Below are positions 31,501 to 43,934 of a DNA stretch of 64,000 bases, piece by piece. The DNA comes from Macrothele yani. Lineage: Eukaryota > Arthropoda > Arachnida > Araneae > Macrothelidae. Location of the stretch: NCBI GenBank assembly GCA_039090855.1, contig CM077022.1, positions 69,836,971 through 69,900,970 on the forward strand, read 5' to 3'. Position 1 is the stretch's first letter. The number at the start of each line of letters is the position of its first letter. Under the pieces are notes generated by a model. The model searched no databases and was not told the origin of the DNA. It worked only from the letters and a program-made list of their open reading frames with translations. Both the position numbers and the translations under genes were made by a program.

Positions 31501-32384
31501 ACTTTCTGATATTTTCCCTCATAATGAAAAAGTGTGCTTATTAAGTCTATAAAATATTCTTCCAATTAATTAACGAAAGTATTACTTTTAAGCAATACTT
31601 TATTTCATGAAAAATATTCAATTTGTTATTAAAGCCTAACGAAGCTTTTCCTTGGTTCCCGAGGGGGGGCTCTCTGGATCCGCCCTTGTCTACAATTATC
31701 CAAAGTAAATGCATTTCTTTCCAATTCCGCTAGACATTACATATTAACTCCACACACAGAAGTGTAGACAAAGCTTGAGCATGTAAACAATTTTTTGGCG
31801 CAGGATGCATTTGAGAAACAGGCGTTCTGAAGCAGGTGAAGAGGTCGGGAATTCTACGATATTTTATACACACGCTTCTTGCATAGGAAATGAAGGTGTC
31901 ATCAGCATCGGGGAACCACCTAACTTACAAAAACAAATTTTCCCTTCGGCTGAGTTGGACAAGCTCTGAGTTTTTTTGTCCTTGGGGAAACCACAACTGA
32001 CTTGTGCCAAGGTTAACTACGGTTGAACTGGAAGAAAAAAACAAACCTGATCTGCTTCTTTTGAAGACACGTGTACGCCATCACTGTTTTTTTATTTTCC
32101 CTTTGCTTTCGCTGAGGTCATAACGAAGCACTTTGTATGCGCTTCTGATTTACATTTGACTGGATTTTCTCAAGTTATATCATGATATTATATAATTTTC
32201 TTTAAAATCTTGAAATCAGGATTTATAAACAGTTATCATTGCTAAGAAAAACAAGACGAAACCCTTCGGAATCGACGGTTAGTTTTTTTTTTTTTTGAAA
32301 AGAATAAACTCATATGAAACAACAAATGTAAACTTGTTTGGCAAATTCATTCAACCACTTCACTAAAGACAATAGTCCAGGTTT
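31501..32384. other. Unrecognised DNA
   Basis: No open frame above chance, no tRNA boxes and no repeat partner were found. Confidence 0.5.
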
Positions 32385-32610
32385 GTGATTTTTTTTTTTT
32401 GATTAAATGTTTAACGACCACCATGAGCAACTCAATGGGCTATAAGCAGTCGCGCGTGCCTAATTTAGGGTTACTGGTTCCAGGGAAGGGAGAGAGCCAG
32501 TGCCATAAGACAAAGACAACATCCATGCCTCACCGGGATTCGAACCCGGACCCTTCATGAACAAATCATCATAAGCCAGCGCTCAGAACACTGCGCCACC
32601 GGGGCGGTCA
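32385..32610 (-). mobile_element. SINE1, full length
   Basis: T run (tail), body and tRNA-like head. The head shares GGCTTATGATGATT with the 6151 copy and not with the other SINE1 copies, and it abuts the same helicase fragment. Confidence 0.85.
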
Positions 32611-32797
32611 GGTTCGTGATGAGCATCACGACTGCACCCTTTTTCAGTCGTAAAGTGTGAGGCAGAAGTCCACTCATCTCGATCATGTGCAAAAGTTCAA
32701 CTGGATAGTGTACTCTTTCGCCTTCATCTTCAGTCACAACTGTGTTTGTAAATGTTGTTCGAATGCGATTCGCGTTGCGAATACTCTTCATTCTCTC
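32611..32797 (-). pseudogene. Pif1-like helicase fragment (Helitron remnant), copy 2
   Basis: Minus-strand reading from about 32797: KSIRNANRIRTTFTNTVVTE, then PVELLHMIEMSGLLPHTLRL and KKGAVVMLITNL. The last block is typical of Pif1 helicases and of the helicase domain of Helitrons (PPHxLxLKxGxxVMLxxNL). It is open over about 60 codons and ends at the SINE1 head. A Tc1-like element (32814) cuts the other side. Confidence 0.65.
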
Positions 32798-32813
32798 TTG
32801 TCTGAGACATATA

Positions 32814-34032
32814 CACTGAATAGCAATTGAATTAGAGATACTTGTCTAGTAACGTCTAGCACCACCTTTCGCCCTGATGGCGGCAGCGATTCTTCTCGGC
32901 ATGAACTCGACAAGACACCGGAAGCGTTGGGAAGCCATACAGATCCACGACCCCTGAACAAGCTCCCACAGTTCACGAAGATTTGATGGAGGGGGTCAGA
33001 GCCTCGAACATCTCTCTCGGTGGCATCCCAGATGTGCTCGATGGGGTTGAGGTCAGTAGACCTAGGTGGCCAAGGAAGCGAGGTCACGTCGGTGGAGTGT
33101 TCATTAAACCATTCGGATACGATTCGGGAGCGATGGCACGGTGCATTGTCTTGTTGCAGGATGAGGTCCCCAGTGGGATGTTGAAGACGCACAAACGGAA
33201 GCAAATGGTCGTCCAGGTTATCCCGGTAACGTTGACCTGTGAGGGACGATGTCACACGTACCAGAGGTCCCATTTCAGTCCACGTAAACAGTCCCCAGAC
33301 GAGAATGCCACCCCCACCAGCTTGAAGAGTACCCTTCTGGCAACAAGGATCCATCGCTTCATGTGGTTTGCGCCATACTCGTATCCTGCCATCCGCATGT
33401 ACCAACGTGAATCTCGACTCATCAGTCCAGACAACATTTTCCTACATGTCTAGGGTCCAGTGGCGATGTTCCCGCGCCCATGCTAATCTTTGCACCCTCT
33501 GATGTGCGGTCAGCAGCTGTACCCTCGTGGGACTATGGCTTCTGTACCCCATAGCGAGGAGATGGTTCTGGATGGTGTGGCTGCTTACACGTTTTTGTGC
33601 ACCAGCGTTAAATTGCCGAGTGATTTCTTGCACTGTGGCCCGTCTATCCGCTGTTACAATGCGAGCTAGCCGACGATGACCCCGCTCATCCACGCGCTGT
33701 TGTCCACGGCAGTTGGCCCTTGCAGGGATGGTTTAACTGGATTCAATGTACTCACGGTGCACCCGTGACACAGTGGCTCGTGAAAATCCCAGTGCCTGCA
33801 CGACTTCCGAGATGGAGTGACCCATTCGTCGGGCCCCGACAATTTGCCCGCGATCAAATGCGCTTAGATCCTTCGTATTACCCATACTGCGTCCGACTCT
33901 TACTGGTTCCCGTCGCATCACTCCTTATATTGTCGGATCGCTGCATACGTCATGTCGTTTCCGTTTACAGGGCCACCCACAGCGTCACATTTGCATAACG
34001 CCAGCTGTCTCTAATTCAATTGCTCTTCAGTG
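32814..34032 (-). mobile_element. Tc1-like transposon B, copy 2
   Basis: Inverted ends CACTGAATAGCAATTGAATT and their match at the right, TA at 32812-32813 and 34033-34034, 1219 bp. Confidence 0.9.
32846..33885 (-). pseudogene. Tc1-like DD34E transposase, broken (element B2)
   Basis: From MGNTKDLSAFDRGQIVGARR on. Stops occur after YIESS and after HWTLDM, and there is a single-codon loss in the HADG region relative to B1 plus a frame change near the end. Catalytic residues remain in WTDESRFTL, LQQDNAPCH and DLNPIEHIW. It has Gln where B1 has its first stop, so the two copies died independently. Confidence 0.88.
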
Positions 34033-34272
34033 TATATGTATGTAGGCATACACTGCATATCAGTACTAATTTAATATATTAGGGTTATATATAAGCATAG
34101 CCGACAAAACATGGGTTCTTCCTAACAGAAATGACAGTAGGAAGTTACCGGTTGCATAGAGGGCGCCGTGATAGTATTATTGGGAGATAATAAGCACTGA
34201 TGTGGTTTACAGGATCATTTCTGTCTCGTGCAGTGGTGAAGAGCAACGTGTGTGTTGAATTTAGTCTGCAAT

Positions 34273-35767
34273 ATGGGTCGTAAGATAGACGTTGCTAAGT
34301 TTCAAAAAAGAAGCCACCGTGTTTGGCCGTACCCACGGACACAAAATTAATGAAGTCGCCTAATTTGTTGGTGTGTCGAAGCGCACTGTCCAGCGGGTCT
34401 ACAAACAGTGGTGTAGTTTGCAGTCAACTGAAAATCGGCGACGTAGCTGTGGCCGAAAAACGATTGACCAACAGGGACCGCCGCCACGTTTCACGCCTAG
34501 TAACTGCAAATCGGTTTCAAACCAGGCAACAATTGCTCCAAACAGTCAACGAAAGTCCACTCCCACCAATTTCCTAAAGGACATTGCGACGAGAACTGCA
34601 TGCGATGGACATCTGGAGCAGAGTACCGCGGAGGAGGCCTCTTTTATGGTGAACGTCAAGTAATTTTGCATCCTATACTTCCAATGAAGAAACGTCTGTA
34701 CACATTTTCTTCAGAATTTAATGCGTTCCCAAGGATGAAAATTTGAACATCGATTAAAATAGCTTCAATTTATAACTTGGAATACTTAATATTTTTTCTA
34801 ACATAACCGTAATTATATTAAAAATCAATAACTTTTCCTCTGGTGGTGTTGAAACCAGAAAAAAGATGGCGCGACCTGTACTTTGATGACGTCAGTAGAC
34901 AAACAAATGTTGGATTGCATAATTATGGTTATGTTTTAGAAAATATTAAGTAGTCCAAGTCATAACATGAAGCTACTTTAATCGATGTTCAAATTTTCAT
35001 CCTTGGGAACGCATTAATTGTGAAGTAAAGGTGTACAGAAGTTTTTCAATTGGAAGTATAGGAAGCAAAATTACTTGACGTCCACCTTAACAGCAAGTCA
35101 CAAAGTCGGACGTTATCAATGGGCTCAGAGGCACCAAAACTTTACTGTGGAAGATTGGAGACAATTAAATTGGTCTGATGAGTCTCGTTTTTGTTTGTAC
35201 TCTAATGATGGGAGGCGACGAGTGCATCGCAGGTCCAATGAAGCCTTTAATCGTAATTGTGTCGAAGGTGTTGTTGAAGCTGGAGAGGGGGTTCTATGAT
35301 GTTTTGGGGGATTTGTTTCGTAACACGAAATAGGCCCTCTCGTTGCAGTGACGATGAATTTGAACGAGCATGCGCACCTTCGCATTCTGAATGGCGAAGT
35401 GTCACCCTTTGCCCTAAATATTCAGCAGCAGCATCACATTGCCACTCCTGTCTTCTAAGACGACAATTGCCGTGCGCGCAGGTCTAAAACTGTGTCTGAG
35501 TGGCACAACGAACAATCAGCAACACTGTCTCACCTCGACTGGCCAGCCAAATCCCCAGATTTAGTTCCTATTGAACATCTGTGGGATCATTTGGAACAGA
35601 AGGTGAAACGCCGGAATAGACATCTGCGTATTCTGGCGGAACTTCGGGACCAGTTGATGCACGAGTGGCTGCAAATCAATGTTCAATACATCCAGAACCT
35701 CGTGGAGTCTCTACCACACCAGATTCGTGCTGTTATCAAGGCAAGAGGCGCCGCCACCCGTTATTAG
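34273..35767 (+). pseudogene. Tc1-like transposase, broken (element K)
   Basis: MGRKIDVAKFQKRSH starts the helix-turn-helix half, frameshifted by 34340. NRDRRHVSRLVTANRFQTRQ follows. Beyond the MITE the frame resumes KVGRYQWAQRHQNFTVEDWR and WSDESRFCLYSN (first Asp). The second Asp region near 35460 (DDNCRAR) needs another shift, and SPDLVPIEHLWDHLE contains the Glu. It ends ARGAATRY. Four or more lesions besides the MITE. Confidence 0.82.
34647..35084. mobile_element. TTAA-flanked MITE, copy 2
   Basis: 438 bp with TTAA at the right (35085-35088) and a decayed TTTA at the left. Long inverted arms (ends GTCAAGTAATTTTGC). The centre has GATGGCGCGACCTGTAC and TGACGTCA. Inserted in the coding region of element K. 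Confidence 0.87.
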
Positions 35768-36100
35768 GCAAGTTCTGACAGGGGTGACTAAGTTTTTGTC
35801 CGGTGAGCTTATATACACATGAAATACAGATGGGGCGCGATATTTTGTGATTTGCCCCGGGAGCAGAAATCCCTAGTTATTCTTCTGTATCAGCACTTGA
35901 TAGGCAGGCTCTTCCCTGTTAAAAATAATATAAATATTTAAAATAAGGTTTCCAGAAACGGGTGGGTTTTATGAATCCACAGGCGGAAGTATGAAGAATA
36001 GGAAAAGCAAGTGCTTACCTCTGTCCTAATAAAAAAAATTGCTACCCATGTTCCAGATAGAGATACACACATTCATACAGCTTAGGCATCGTGGCATATA

Positions 36101-37360
36101 TTAGGTGTGCAACTTAATTCTCGGCCCCTAACCGCAAGCGATCATAGAACGTCGGCAAATAGAAATAGCTGTGTGCGATAATGGCTGATTGCAGCGCCAT
36201 CCATCAGCTTTCCAGGCAACCGTAACCGCTCACAGCTGTAGTGACAGAAGGAACAAAAGTTGACGGAGAAAGCAATGTCGTTCGAGAAGCAACATTTGAG
36301 GCACTGCCTCCTGTTCGCGTCTCAACTGAAAAAAGTGACCAGCAAATGATCTGTGCTGCTTTGAGTGAGGCTGCTGTGTCCTACAGTACGTGTAAGAAGT
36401 GGTTCCAGCTGTTTAAGCAGGGAAATTTCGATCTCCGTGATGCAGAACGTCCGGGACAGCCACAGGAAGTTGACGATGAACAACTGTTGGACGCGGATCC
36501 CTGTCGCACGCAGTCAGAGCTCGCCCAGGAACTCGGAGTAACACGGCAAGCCATTGGAAAACCGATGCACAATCTTGGACGGATTCAAAAGGAGGGCCGT
36601 TGGGTTCCCCACCAACTCACAGCTGCGAACAAGTCTAGGCGCTACGATGTTGCTGTGTCCTTGCTCTCCAGATTCAAGGAGAAGGATTTCCTCCCCAACA
36701 TTTTGACCTGTGATGAGAAGTGGATCCTCTACGATACTCCTAAGCGGCGCAAATCGTGAGTTTATCCAGGCCAGCCTACCAACAGCACCGCCAAACCGAA
36801 TATCGATACCAGGAAGTTGTTGCTGTGTATATGGTGGGATCAGCGTGGTGTCGTACACTATGAGTTGCTCAAAAATGGTGAAACGGTCAATGCTGAGCGT
36901 TATTGTCAGCAACTCATTCGTGTGAGTGACGCAATGGAGGCGAAAAGGCCATACACCGGCAAGGGCAGAAGGTCAGTCCTGTTGCTTCACGATAACGCGC
37001 ATCCTCACACCGCGAAAACGACTTTAAACACGATCACCGACCTGGGATGGGAGATTTTGTCCCACCCGGCGTGTTCTCCAGACTTCGTCCTGTCGGATTA
37101 TCACCTCTTTCGCTCCCTGCAACATCACCTAAGTGATACGCAATTCACTTCTGTCGAGGAGGTCCACACAAGTATTGATGACTTTATCAACTCGAAACAG
37201 CCCTCTTTTTTCTGCAGTGGCATTCGGCAGCTCCCTGATCGATGGCTCAGATGTATCCAACACGACGGGGATTATTTCCCTGATTAGGTACGTATTCGAT
37301 TTGCTATAATTTGCTGTCAACGTGTAGTGCTTGTGACCGAGAATTAAGTTGCACACCTAA
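36101..37360 (+). mobile_element. Mariner L, nearly intact
   Basis: The ends TTAGGTGTGCAACTTAATTC and its inverse are perfect over about 24 bp, with TA at 36099-36100 and 37361-37362. 1260 bp, standard mariner length. Confidence 0.92.
36241..37287 (+). pseudogene. Mariner DD34D transposase with one stop
   Basis: About 348 codons in one frame, the normal length for a mariner transposase. A single TGA at 36757-36759 lies where related transposases have Trp, before VYPGQP. Visible parts: helix-turn-helix KWFQLFKQGNFDLRDAERPG, first Asp in LTCDEKWILYD, second in LLLHDNAHPHTAK, third in CSPDFVLSDYHLF, ending GDYFPD. If the TGA were read through the protein would be full length, but readthrough is not suggested by context. 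Confidence 0.9.
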
Positions 37361-37362
37361 TA

Positions 37363-38471
37363 CATTCATACAGCCCACTGGGAAAATCGTGGATGACAAA
37401 GTCTGCAAAATATCTCCAAACTCTTAGTCATCATTACATTTACTTGATGTAACAAAAGGTTTTGCAGTCAGATTTATGGAAGATAAAAACAAGCAGGAAA
37501 AGAGGTAACGTAAACCCCTCATGAAGCAAACGAAGATAAAGTTTTCAGTCATCAGCATGCTAGTGAGGGTTGCCCATAAAAATATCAGATTACGAGTGAC
37601 AATTTGGTTTCCTAAGTACCTGAGACGAGAACAAATACGTGAATGAAGAACTTAGCTTCTCCAGAAAACCCAGATTATATTAAAGTCCATCTATAAAAAC
37701 TTCAGCTTGCGTCATCTACAATTCTACCAAACTAAACTGAGTGACTGGTTTCCAGCGACGTTGCTTAGGAAGATTAAAAGAAAATATGAACTGAATGCGG
37801 CAGGAAGATTATATCAGAAGAAAGTACCCACCGAAGAAAATATAAAGATTTAACAGACTCAATGATTCAGTTCATTCCGTTTTCCTCCTTTTCGTGCTTC
37901 GCTGCGTAACATGTAAACACCAGCGGGGAAAAAATCGCTCTTACTGGAACTCCCAGGCTTTCCGCCAAAATCTCCGTTGTCCTTGAAATACGTGTAATAG
38001 GTTTACGCACTTGGCGCCGCTTTCAATGCCAAACTATTGCTTTTCAATAAAATGCACGATGCGTCTGAACACTAGGGGCTACCTCATACGTAATTGCTGA
38101 TTCAGTATAGATTAGATTCTTCCTTGAAATCAGTTAAATAGAAAGCATGTGTAATTTTATCGACCTTGAAGACCATGAAGTTCAGCAGCGAAAAAAAACG
38201 TGAGAAATGCGTTTAAAGTTTTCCACCTGTTGTTGTTTGTGTGTCTCTTGCCAGGGAAAGTTATGGCATTTTTCAATATCTGGTCTGAAGATAACGCTCA
38301 TTTCCTTTTATTTTAAAACAACGGAATAATATTTTCTTAATAGACGCAGGATTGTGCCTAAACATATTGTATGTCAATAATGTATCGGACACAGCCGCGT
38401 TTTCGCGTACACTTTTGTTCATAATAAACAGAACACCAGAAAAGAGTCGAACTACGACTTTGATTTTTATA
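37363..38471. other. Unrecognised DNA
   Basis: No family features were found. The plus and minus strands contain only short frames. Confidence 0.5.
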
Positions 38472-40031
38472 CACTGGCGTGCAAAAATTAAGGACGAGAC
38501 GGTTTTTCGAATGTAACGTCGTGCAGAAGTGTTGCACATCTACTCAAATCATACCATAAGATCCCCAAGATGTAAGAATATGGGACAAGTGAGCAAAACT
38601 GTCCAAACAAGGAATCCAAAGGATACAAAGCCACTTTATTAAAAAGGTATCTTCGAGAACAACTGGACAGAAGACAGAAACGTCTATGTGAAAGGCGGCT
38701 GCCAAGAAAAATCCAGTCTTTAGTAGAGGATATGATCATTCCTGACTGCGTTGCAGGATTTACAACGTCTGTCCATGCTGAGGACACGGTTGTCAAGGAG
38801 CTGTTGAGGCATCGCGGCCCATTACTTTTGTTGCGCCAATCGTAGCTGCGGAATAGTTGCTGGCGGCTGGTGACGTGCTGCCAAGCGTCTCCCGAGAAGG
38901 TCCCACACGTGTTCGATTGGAGTTAGGTCCGGGGACCTTGCGGGCTAATCCATGCGTTGAATATCTTCACTCTCCAACAGCTCTGCGACAGCCACTGTAC
39001 GATGAGGTGTAGCGCTGTCGTCCATGAAGAGGAACTCAGGACCCACAGCACCCCTAAACAGACGCACGTGAGGCAGGAGAACCTCGGTACAATAGCGGAC
39101 ACCAGTGACTGAACCTCCTTGGAAGATGTGAAGGTCAGTACAGCTACCAAGCATAATACTGCCCCGAACAAGAACTCCGCCACCTCCAAACCGGTCCCTT
39201 TCGATGATGTTGGAGGTGTGATTGCGTGTTCCCTGCTCCCTCCAGATATGCATACTTCCAGAATCGCTCGACAGACTAAATTGGCTCTCATCCGTAAAGA
39301 GAACTCGACCCCATTGCTGATGTGTCCAGTTCTTTTGTTCCTGGCACCACAGAAACCGCCGTCTCCGATGAGCAGGCGTTAATGGCACATACCGTACTGG
39401 TCGTCGTGAAAATAGACCAACTTTGTGCAGCCTCCTGGCCACGGTAAAACGCGATAACGGACGTTTAGTTGTCTGTTGCATGTGCATTGCGATTTCTTCC
39501 GCTGTCTGCTGTCTGTCTCTTCTCGCCTATAGGACAATATACCGGTCGTCCGCCGCCGTGGTTGCTCGTGGACGATCACTGCTAAACTCTCGGACAGCTG
39601 TTCCTGTCGTTTGAAATGTTCTCCAAGCTCGTGAAACGATGCTGTGAGCGATCCCGAACTCCTCGGCCACACTAGTCACACTTCGACCTTCTTCCAACTT
39701 CCCAATGACGCGACCTCGGGTAAAGTCATCCAGATGTCGTCTACTGGATTGCCTGTTGGCCATATCACACGGTGGCAGCAACTCGACGTCGTTCAAACAG
39801 ATGTACACCGTGCAATAGCTTTCACCGAATTGCTGAGCGTACACCGCCCGTGTGCTTTATACCCTTCCGACACCCCTCCCCCTCTCCCCCTATGTTATGC
39901 TGCTTATATGCACATGCCCTACCGTACCGGTCTCTAGTCTATCTCCTGAGTGGTATTTCGGTCCGTTCTGCCTGCTTGTTCCGTTGTTATGCTAATTTCT
40001 CCTCTTCGTCCTTAATTTTTGCACACCAGTG
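38472..40031 (-). mobile_element. Tc1-like family H, copy 3
   Basis: The ends CACTGGCGTGCAAAAATTAA and its inverse are present, TA flanks at 38470-38471 and 40032-40033, 1560 bp. Confidence 0.92.
38720..39763 (-). pseudogene. Tc1-like DD34E transposase, broken (H3)
   Basis: The helix-turn-helix half is open from MANRQSSRRHLDDFTRGRVI to DDRYIVL. After a one-base shift the catalytic half follows with FTDESQFSL, FMDDSATPH and LLESEDIQRMD, then a stop where H4 has WPARSPD. The C-terminal part shifts again. Fewer lesions than H1 and H2. Confidence 0.87.
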
Positions 40032-40033
40032 TA

Positions 40034-40259
40034 TATAACAACAACGCAGGAATACACAACAGAAAAGGAATACCATCACCGCATGAAGAGAAAGAATGCA
40101 CATGACAGCACTGCAGTCCAAAGAAGATGCACTAATGGCGGGGATTTCGAGGGGCTTATAGAGAGTGTGATTATCCCGAACAACGATACAGCTCACACAA
40201 CGAGCCCTGATGCTGTTTTCAAAGCTGTGGATGAGAGTTTGGGGTAATAAGTGCCACTC
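40034..40259. other. Unrecognised short segment
   Basis: A plus-strand frame (40029-40247) has no recognised domain. The segment lies between H3 and a decayed Tc1 fragment. Confidence 0.4.
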
Positions 40260-40725
40260 CACGAACTCGTATTAGAGTCCCGGGAGGGTTCTGGGATGGG
40301 ACTGCCGGTTTGCAATTGCTTTTCCGAGGCCATCTTAGACACACCCTGTCAGGTTCAGGTCTGGAGATCTAGCGGGCCGCTCCATCCTGTGAATATCCTA
40401 ACTCTTCAGGTATTCATCGACTATCCGAGCCCTATGGGAACGGGAGATATCATCCATAGGAATAAACTGGGCGCTAACAGCTCCCTTGAGAAGCCGTACT
40501 AGGATGCCATCCCTGTTGCGTTGAGCAGTCAGGATGCCTCCTCGGAACACGTGCAGTGGTGTGAGTCCGTTCAACATTATTCCAGCCCCAACCAGGAATC
40601 TTTCACCACAGTAGTGGTCAATTTTCCTAATGTTGGAGAGATGATTTCGGCTTCATGCCTTTCTCCAAATGTGCATACAAGAGTTGGACAGAATAATTTG
40701 AACACCACACTCAGAGACGTGACTT
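40260..40725 (-). pseudogene. Decayed Tc1-like transposase fragment
   Basis: Minus-strand pieces in changing frames give VQHYS-free remnants such as RPARSPDLNLTG (the Glu lost) and VMVxG-like regions. Order and spacing match a Tc1 catalytic half. A MITE interrupts it at 40730 and the gene probably continues to about 41240. Confidence 0.5.
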
Positions 40726-40729
40726 TTAA

Positions 40730-41151
40730 GGTGGACGTCGAATAATTTTGCTTCCTATACTTCCAACGGAAAAAACTTCTGTACACATTTTCTTCACAAT
40801 TAATGCGTCCCCAAGTATAGAAATTTGAACATCGATTAAAATAGCTTCATTTTATAACTTAATATTTTCTAAAACATAACCATAATTGTGCAATTCAATA
40901 TTTGTTTGTCTACTGACGTCATCAAAGTACAGGTCGCGCCATCTTTTTTCTGGTTTCAACACCACCAAAGGAAAAGTTATTCATTTTTAATATAATTATG
41001 GTTATGTTCGAGAAAATATTAAGTATTCCAAGTTATAAAATGAAGCTGCTTTAATCGATGTTCAAATTTTCGTCCTTGGGAACGCATTAATTGTGAAGAA
41101 ATGTGTACAGGAGTTTGGAAGTATAGGAAGCAAAACTACTTGACGTCCTCC
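40730..41151. mobile_element. TTAA-flanked MITE, copy 3
   Basis: 422 bp between TTAA at 40726-40729 and 41152-41155, with ends GGTGGACGTCGAATAATTTT and its inverse. The centre is in reverse orientation relative to copies 1 and 2, with TGACGTCATCAAAGTACAGG. Confidence 0.9.
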
Positions 41152-41239
41152 TTAATGCAGCTGCGTGCGTTGCAATACGATAAGGTATCCACCACATTTT
41201 GGTTGTAATAGCTATGTTTAGAACCTCAAGCTCCTGTTT

Positions 41240-42358
41240 AAGTGCATTTAAATTGTCTTGTTGCAAAATTTCTTTCAGAGTGACGTCGAAATGAGCAACC
41301 TAACGGACTTCGAAAGAGGGCTAATTGGTGCCTGCGTGACAACAGTCGCCAGGGTAGTGGAATTATCAGGAGCTGTTGTGTCTAGCCTCATGACAGCTAA
41401 CCGTGTTCGTGGCAAAACCTCGTCTGCGAGAGACAAAATTGGCCGGAACACGACCCTCACTGACAGAGACAGGAGAGCATTAGAGAGGACTGTTAACCGT
41501 AATAAGAAGACCACAGCGCCGAAAATTTGTGCGGAGCTCAATCTTAATCTCTAGACTCCAGTATCAACTAAAGCAATGCGCAGAGAACTGCATAAACAAG
41601 ATATTCATGGCCGAGCTGCTATTGCAAAACCTCTGGTGACCCGGGTGAATGCACAACGGCGACGGCAGTGGTCCCAGGAGCATACGACGTGGACTACCGA
41701 TGCACGGAAGCGTGTAATGTGATCGAATGAATCCACATTCAGACTATTCCCCACCGCAGGACGTGTTTAGGTGTGGAGAACACTGTCAGAAGCGTACAAC
41801 CCAGACTGTCTGCTTTCAACAGGGCAGCATGGTGGTGGTTCTGTCATGCTCTGGGAGGTCATATCGTGCTTTTCAGCAGGTTCTCTGATCACCTGGAAAG
41901 GGCGGATGTCTGGTAGGGCGTATGAAACCATTTTGGTCTACCAAGTCCATCGAATGGCTCAGACATTGTTTCCTGCAGGGGATGCCATCTCTCAAGATGA
42001 TAACGCCCCAATTCACAGAGCTCGGAATGTCCAATCATGGTTTCAGGAACATGAGGACCAATTGTCACACCTTCCTTGGCCTCCCCAATCACCAGACTTG
42101 AACATCATCGAGCCACTGTGGACTGTGTTGATAAACAGCGTAAGATCATGGTATCCTCCTCTTGCATCTCTTAAGGACCTGGAGCCGTTTCTGCATGAAG
42201 AATGGTGTAACATCCCACTAACCACCATCCAGGATTTGTATGCGTCCATTCCGAGGAGGATTCAGGCGGTTTTGAATGCCAAAGGTGGCCCCACACCTTA
42301 TTAGGTACGTAAAACCTTTCCTAGGTGTTCACATTATTTTTTCCAACCCCTGTATGTG
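41240..42358 (+). mobile_element. Tc1-like transposon N, 5' end decayed
   Basis: The right end TTTTTTCCAACCCCTG lies before TA (42353-42354). A matching left end was not found, so the left side is lost or decayed next to the 40260-41151 remnants. Confidence 0.7.
41291..42304 (+). pseudogene. Tc1-like transposase with three stops (element N)
   Basis: One continuous frame from MSNLTDFERGLIGACVTTVA to KGGPTPY is broken by TAG (41552-41554), TGA (41720-41722) and TAG (41768-41770). The first catalytic Asp has changed to Asn (SNESTFRLF). The second (QDDNAPIHRA) and the Glu (DLNIIEPLW) remain. No frameshift is needed, unlike most copies here, so the damage is by point mutation only. Confidence 0.88.
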
Positions 42359-42747
42359 GGTAATAGACTGACACTACATGTATGTTGTTGAGGGAATATT
42401 TCCTTTTCCACAATTGAGAGCGAAAATATTGTTCAATGAACAATCGAAAATGTGTGATGTTTGTCAGGAAACGTTTGCATCAGATACTCTAGAAGAAAAC
42501 CGTAAAAAGTTTTTTTTTCCGTGGTGCCAGAAATCAGATGTGAAAAAGAAATTTCGACAATGGACTTCTAAAACCAAGGCTTTGTGTCAAGTACATGTAG
42601 AGTTTTGCGGAATTTCCTGGGGGAAGCGTTTGTTTCTGAACATCATAAATTACACGAATGTTTTTGATAATGATCACAACTACCAGATTTTGGAAGAATT
42701 TTTGCGTTCTGAGAATAAGAAGGGGAGGTATCATCAAAGAAAAATAC

Positions 42748-43934
42748 GGGTATCATTCACTTGGTCGAAAGATCACTTCACCGAAAATCACTTCGCCGAA
42801 AGTCACTTGATCGAAAGGTACATTTCACCGAAGGGTCACTTGACCGAAAGGTCATTTCACCTAAGAGTTCATTTCATCGAAAAGATATTTGATCGAAAAG
42901 TTCATTTCACCGAAGGATTACTTTACCTAAAAGTTCATTGTATCGAAAGATTATTTCACCGAAGAGTCAGTTTATCGAAAACTAAGAATTTTGTTGTTAG
43001 AGATCTGTTGGAGTGTGGGGCGGGTTTTTAAAAAACTGGCCACCTAAACATTATGAGATTGTATAAAAAATGCCCTTTTAATTTCTATGAAACACCTCTC
43101 CATGAGTAGATTTATCGAAATATAACATTAAATTATAAGGCCAAGATCTGGGCCTTTTTATCAAATTGTGTTTGAGCAAAAGCGCAACATTAACATGCCT
43201 TGTTATGTAAAGCTTGTGGATATAAGAAATTAAAATTCGCTAAAACGGCCTAAGCGGAGGCTTAGGTCCCTAAAGTTGATTCTTTTTGTCTGAAAAAATG
43301 TGCAATATTATTAACTTGACTTTTTATGTAAACTTTATGAACATGAGCATGCACGATTAAAATTTTCTAAAAAGGCCTACGCCGAGTCATAGGTTCCGAA
43401 AATTGATTCCTTTTGCCTGGAAAAATGTGCAACATCATTAACTTGACTTTTTAAGTAAACTCTATATAAACATGAGCACGCACGATTAAAACTTGCTAAA
43501 AAGGCCTAAGCGGAGGCACAGGGACTTAAAAGTAATTATTTTTGTCTTAAAACTAAATCTTTGCGTTCTTTGCGATGCGGAGAAATCAAAAGTGCAATTT
43601 GTGTATGATCCCCTCACTTTTCAGTGTGGTCTGTCTTCCAAACTGGCGCAATGCTTCAACAGATCCTGTAATGTAATCCAAAGTTTTCGATAAACTGACC
43701 CTTCAGTGAAATGACCTTTCGATGAAATGAACTTTTAGGTAAAGAGACGTTTCGGTGAAATGAACTTTTCGATCAAGTGACCCTTAAGTGAAATGTACCT
43801 TTCGAACAAGTGACCCTTCGGTGAAATGAACGTTTCGATCAAGTGATCTTTCGGTGAACCAATTTTTTCGGTGAAGTTATTTTCGGTCAAGTGACCCTTC
43901 GGTGAAGTAAACGTCGGGCAAATGAACCAGACCC
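42748..43934. mobile_element. Foldback-type element with 9-bp target duplication
   Basis: 1187 bp from GGGT to ACCC. The two ends are arrays of a roughly 15-bp word (variants of TCACTTGACCGAAAGG) in opposite orientation, about 42760-42985 and 43690-43920, around a central part with its own repeats of about 130 bp (starts near 43231, 43352, 43484, each with GGCCTA). GAAAAATAC flanks the element on both sides (42739-42747 and 43935-43943). Such repeat-built arms and a 9-bp duplication are features of Foldback and Mutator-like elements. It has no transposase. Confidence 0.85.

Larger units (their letters stand above)
34095..35811 (+). mobile_element. Tc1-like transposon K, split by a MITE
   Basis: The right end reads, inverted, AGCTCACCGGACAAAAACTT. 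The left end near 34095-34115 (AAGCATAGCCGACAAAACA) is a decayed match. A TTAA MITE interrupts it at 34647-35084. Confidence 0.7.

Noticed and set aside
36757..36759. Selenocysteine or readthrough at the mariner TGA
   Set aside because: The position is Trp in relatives and no supporting structure is visible. A simple nonsense mutation is enough.
42378..43031. 217-codon plus-strand frame with a CxxC near its start
   Set aside because: Its second half is simply the 15-bp foldback array translated, and the first half has no recognisable domain.
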